NCBI RefSeq assembly: GCF_029893635.1
Contig: NZ_JARXYR010000002.1
Coordinates: 3,509,001-3,573,000, forward strand
DNA: 64,000 nt
From: Variovorax sp. TBS-050B
GTDB lineage: Bacteria; Pseudomonadota; Gammaproteobacteria; Burkholderiales; Burkholderiaceae_C
Direction: 5' to 3'
A model generated the notes under the pieces. It was given only the letters and a program-made list of their open reading frames with translations. It was not told where the DNA came from and searched no databases. Shown piece by piece: positions 62,749-64,000 of this stretch. Position 1 is the stretch's first letter, and each line of letters begins with the position of its first letter. The translations under genes and the position numbers were made by a program.

Positions 62749-64000
62749 CTACAGCAGCCCCTTGGCCGACGCCTTCAGCGTGGCGGCCGCGCGCGTCGAG
62801 CAGCCGAGCTTGCGGAACACGCGCTCGACATGCGTGCGCACCGTGCTCGGGCTGACGCCGAGCGCACGCGCGACCTGCTTCGTGTTGTCGCCCTGGCTGA
62901 TGCAGCGCAGAACCTCCAGTTCGCGCTGCGAGAGCTGCAGGTCGTCCGGTGCGGGCGGGACGACGGGCTTCGATGGCGTGCCTGGCATGGCGCAGGCGAG
63001 CAGTGCGGTGACCACCTCGCGGTCGAAGCGGCCGGCCGCCACGTCCGCGTGCAGGCGATCGAGCGATTCCGCTTCCGTCAGCTCGGGCCGCCAGGGGCGG
63101 CGGGTGCGGTGCGAGACCCATTGCTCGGCCGCCGCCACGATCTGCCCTTCGAGTGGCATCGACATGCCCGAGCGACCGCGGAAGTAGCCCGAGCCGTCGC
63201 GCCGCTCGAACGCGAACGATGCGATTTCCGCCTCGGCCGCGAGACCGTCGATCTGCCCCGCCGCGCGCGAGGTCCAGTACGGCACCAGCCGCAGACGCTC
63301 CATCGACGCGGCCGGCAGCGGCTCGGGCGCGTTCCAGATCGCGTTGGGCACCGCGGCGCGGCCGATGCCGTGGATCAGGCCCGCCCGGTAGGTGCGCCGG
63401 CACAGCCCTTCGTCCATGCCGAGCCGCGCGCCGCAGTCGCGCGCCAGCCGGGCCACGCGCCGCGAGTACCCCGTCATCCAGGGCAGCTTGAGGTCGCTCA
63501 CGTCGCCCACGAGTTCGAGCCCGATGCGGCCCAGCATCGAGGCCGGCGGGTCGATGCCGTCGGCCCATGGCGCGACCGGGGCATCGAGCCGTTCCATCCA
63601 TGCCCTGGCGTGCGGCGCGCAGGCATCGACGAGAAAGGCGGGGTAAAGGCTGTCGGCGCGTCCCTTCGTCAGCGCGAGGGCCTCGTCGATGCCGTAGAGC
63701 CGGCCGAAGATCTCGAGATCGCTCGCCAGCGCCACCACATAGGTCGCGAGCGGCACCTCATCGCCCTGCAGCAGGCCCGGCACGCCGCTGCCGTCGTAGG
63801 CCTCGAAGACCGTGCGCAGCGCCGCTTCGGTGTCGGAGCGCAGGCCGAGCATGTGCGCGATGTCGCCCGCGATCTCGCAATGGATTTGGGCCATGGCCAG
63901 CACCGGCGCGGGGACCGGCGCCTGCTGCGGCTGGCGCATGCGCGGCTGCGGCGATGCCAGCAGCGCGCGCCGGCCCAGCACGTCGTCCTCGAGGAAATCC
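62749..64000 (-). CDS. HD-domain/LuxR-type regulator (runs off window)
   Basis: At least 417 residues; the frame is open to base 64000, so the true start lies outside. The C-terminus is a LuxR helix-turn-helix (QLSQRELEVLRCISQGDNTK, QVARALGVSPSTVRTHVERV). Upstream are two HD/HD-GYP-like units: EAYDGSGVPG with HCEIAGDIAHML, and GLIHGIGRAAVPN with FERRDGSGYFRG. The first-HD histidine-aspartate pair is altered (HG for HD), so phosphodiesterase activity is doubtful and the domain may only bind nucleotide. It lies upstream of the frameshifted reductase gene on the same strand. Confidence 0.82.
   Translation of the reverse strand, partial: DFLEDDVLGRRALLASPQPRMRQPQQAPVPAPVLAMAQIHCEIAGDIAHMLGLRSDTEAALRTVFEAYDGSGVPGLLQGDEVPLATYVVALASDLEIFGRLYGIDEALALTKGRADSLYPAFLVDACAPHARAWMERLDAPVAPWADGIDPPASMLGRIGLELVGDVSDLKLPWMTGYSRRVARLARDCGARLGMDEGLCRRTYRAGLIHGIGRAAVPNAIWNAPEPLPAASMERLRLVPYWTSRAAGQIDGLAAEAEIASFAFERRDGSGYFRGRSGMSMPLEGQIVAAAEQWVSHRTRRPWRPELTEAESLDRLHADVAAGRFDREVVTALLACAMPGTPSKPVVPPAPDDLQLSQRELEVLRCISQGDNTKQVARALGVSPSTVRTHVERVFRKLGCSTRAAATLKASAKGLL

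Overview
The window is high-GC, gene-dense proteobacterial chromosome. Gene content (many LysR regulators, four Bug-type tripartite tricarboxylate receptors, duplicated CoA-acylating semialdehyde dehydrogenases, an Omp32-like porin, a DUF3348/DUF802 operon) points to a metabolically versatile betaproteobacterium of the Comamonadaceae, most like Variovorax; this is inference from gene content, not a database match. No phage, IS element, CRISPR array, rRNA or tRNA was seen, and no gene-free stretch exceeds about 260 bases.

Layout. 1-9067: end of an ethanolamine permease, a secreted FKBP isomerase, an SDR with divergent LysR gene, Tat-exported OpgD, a methyltransferase, a first mmsA with divergent LysR gene, and another LysR gene. 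9188-12742: overlapping CoA-transferase, HMG-CoA-lyase-like, VOC and Bug-receptor genes; with the PAS-LuxR gene and scoAB (13021-15142) they could turn a HMG-like diacid into acetyl-CoA and acetoacetyl-CoA. 15239-21586: a LysR gene divergent from a valine/isobutyrate operon (mmsA2, acyl-CoA dehydrogenase, 3-hydroxyisobutyryl-CoA hydrolase, mmsB) in which every gap holds a copy of one ~105-bp palindromic repeat. 22201-25565: metR and metE back to back. 26407-31099: a short-chain-acyl regulator divergent from thioesterase-prpC-prpD (2-methylcitrate route for propionyl-CoA, itself a product of the valine pathway).

31355-36062: a small secreted protein, then a four-gene operon DUF3348-DUF802-OmpA/MotB-DUF2894. 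The second and third products have the signatures of MotA/TolQ/ExbB and MotB/ZorB channel pairs, and the DUF802 protein carries a very long helical tail; I consider this the most interesting uncharacterised system here. 36075-48562: CbpM/CbpA co-chaperones, phosphatase, GST, phosphatidylserine synthase, a class A beta-lactamase, a MurA-like enzyme, an XRE regulator, a HlyIII protein, a GTPase/membrane-protein pair, a 24-residue membrane peptide and an ABC exporter.

48634-61694: LysR and DOPA-dioxygenase-like genes, an alpha/beta hydrolase, and a second candidate system: two tandem Bug receptors divergent from an FAD oxidoreductase, IclR regulator, split aconitase X, an IlvD/Edd dehydratase, a porin and a third receptor, which looks like an uptake and double-dehydration pathway for an unknown hydroxy acid. 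61708-64000: an aldo/keto reductase broken by a frameshift and a truncated-by-window HD-domain/LuxR regulator.

Regulation is unusually readable: near-perfect palindromes lie in most divergent promoter regions (7163, 9085, 9105, 13622, 16374, 23127, 27938, 42212, 49547), several fixing start codons.
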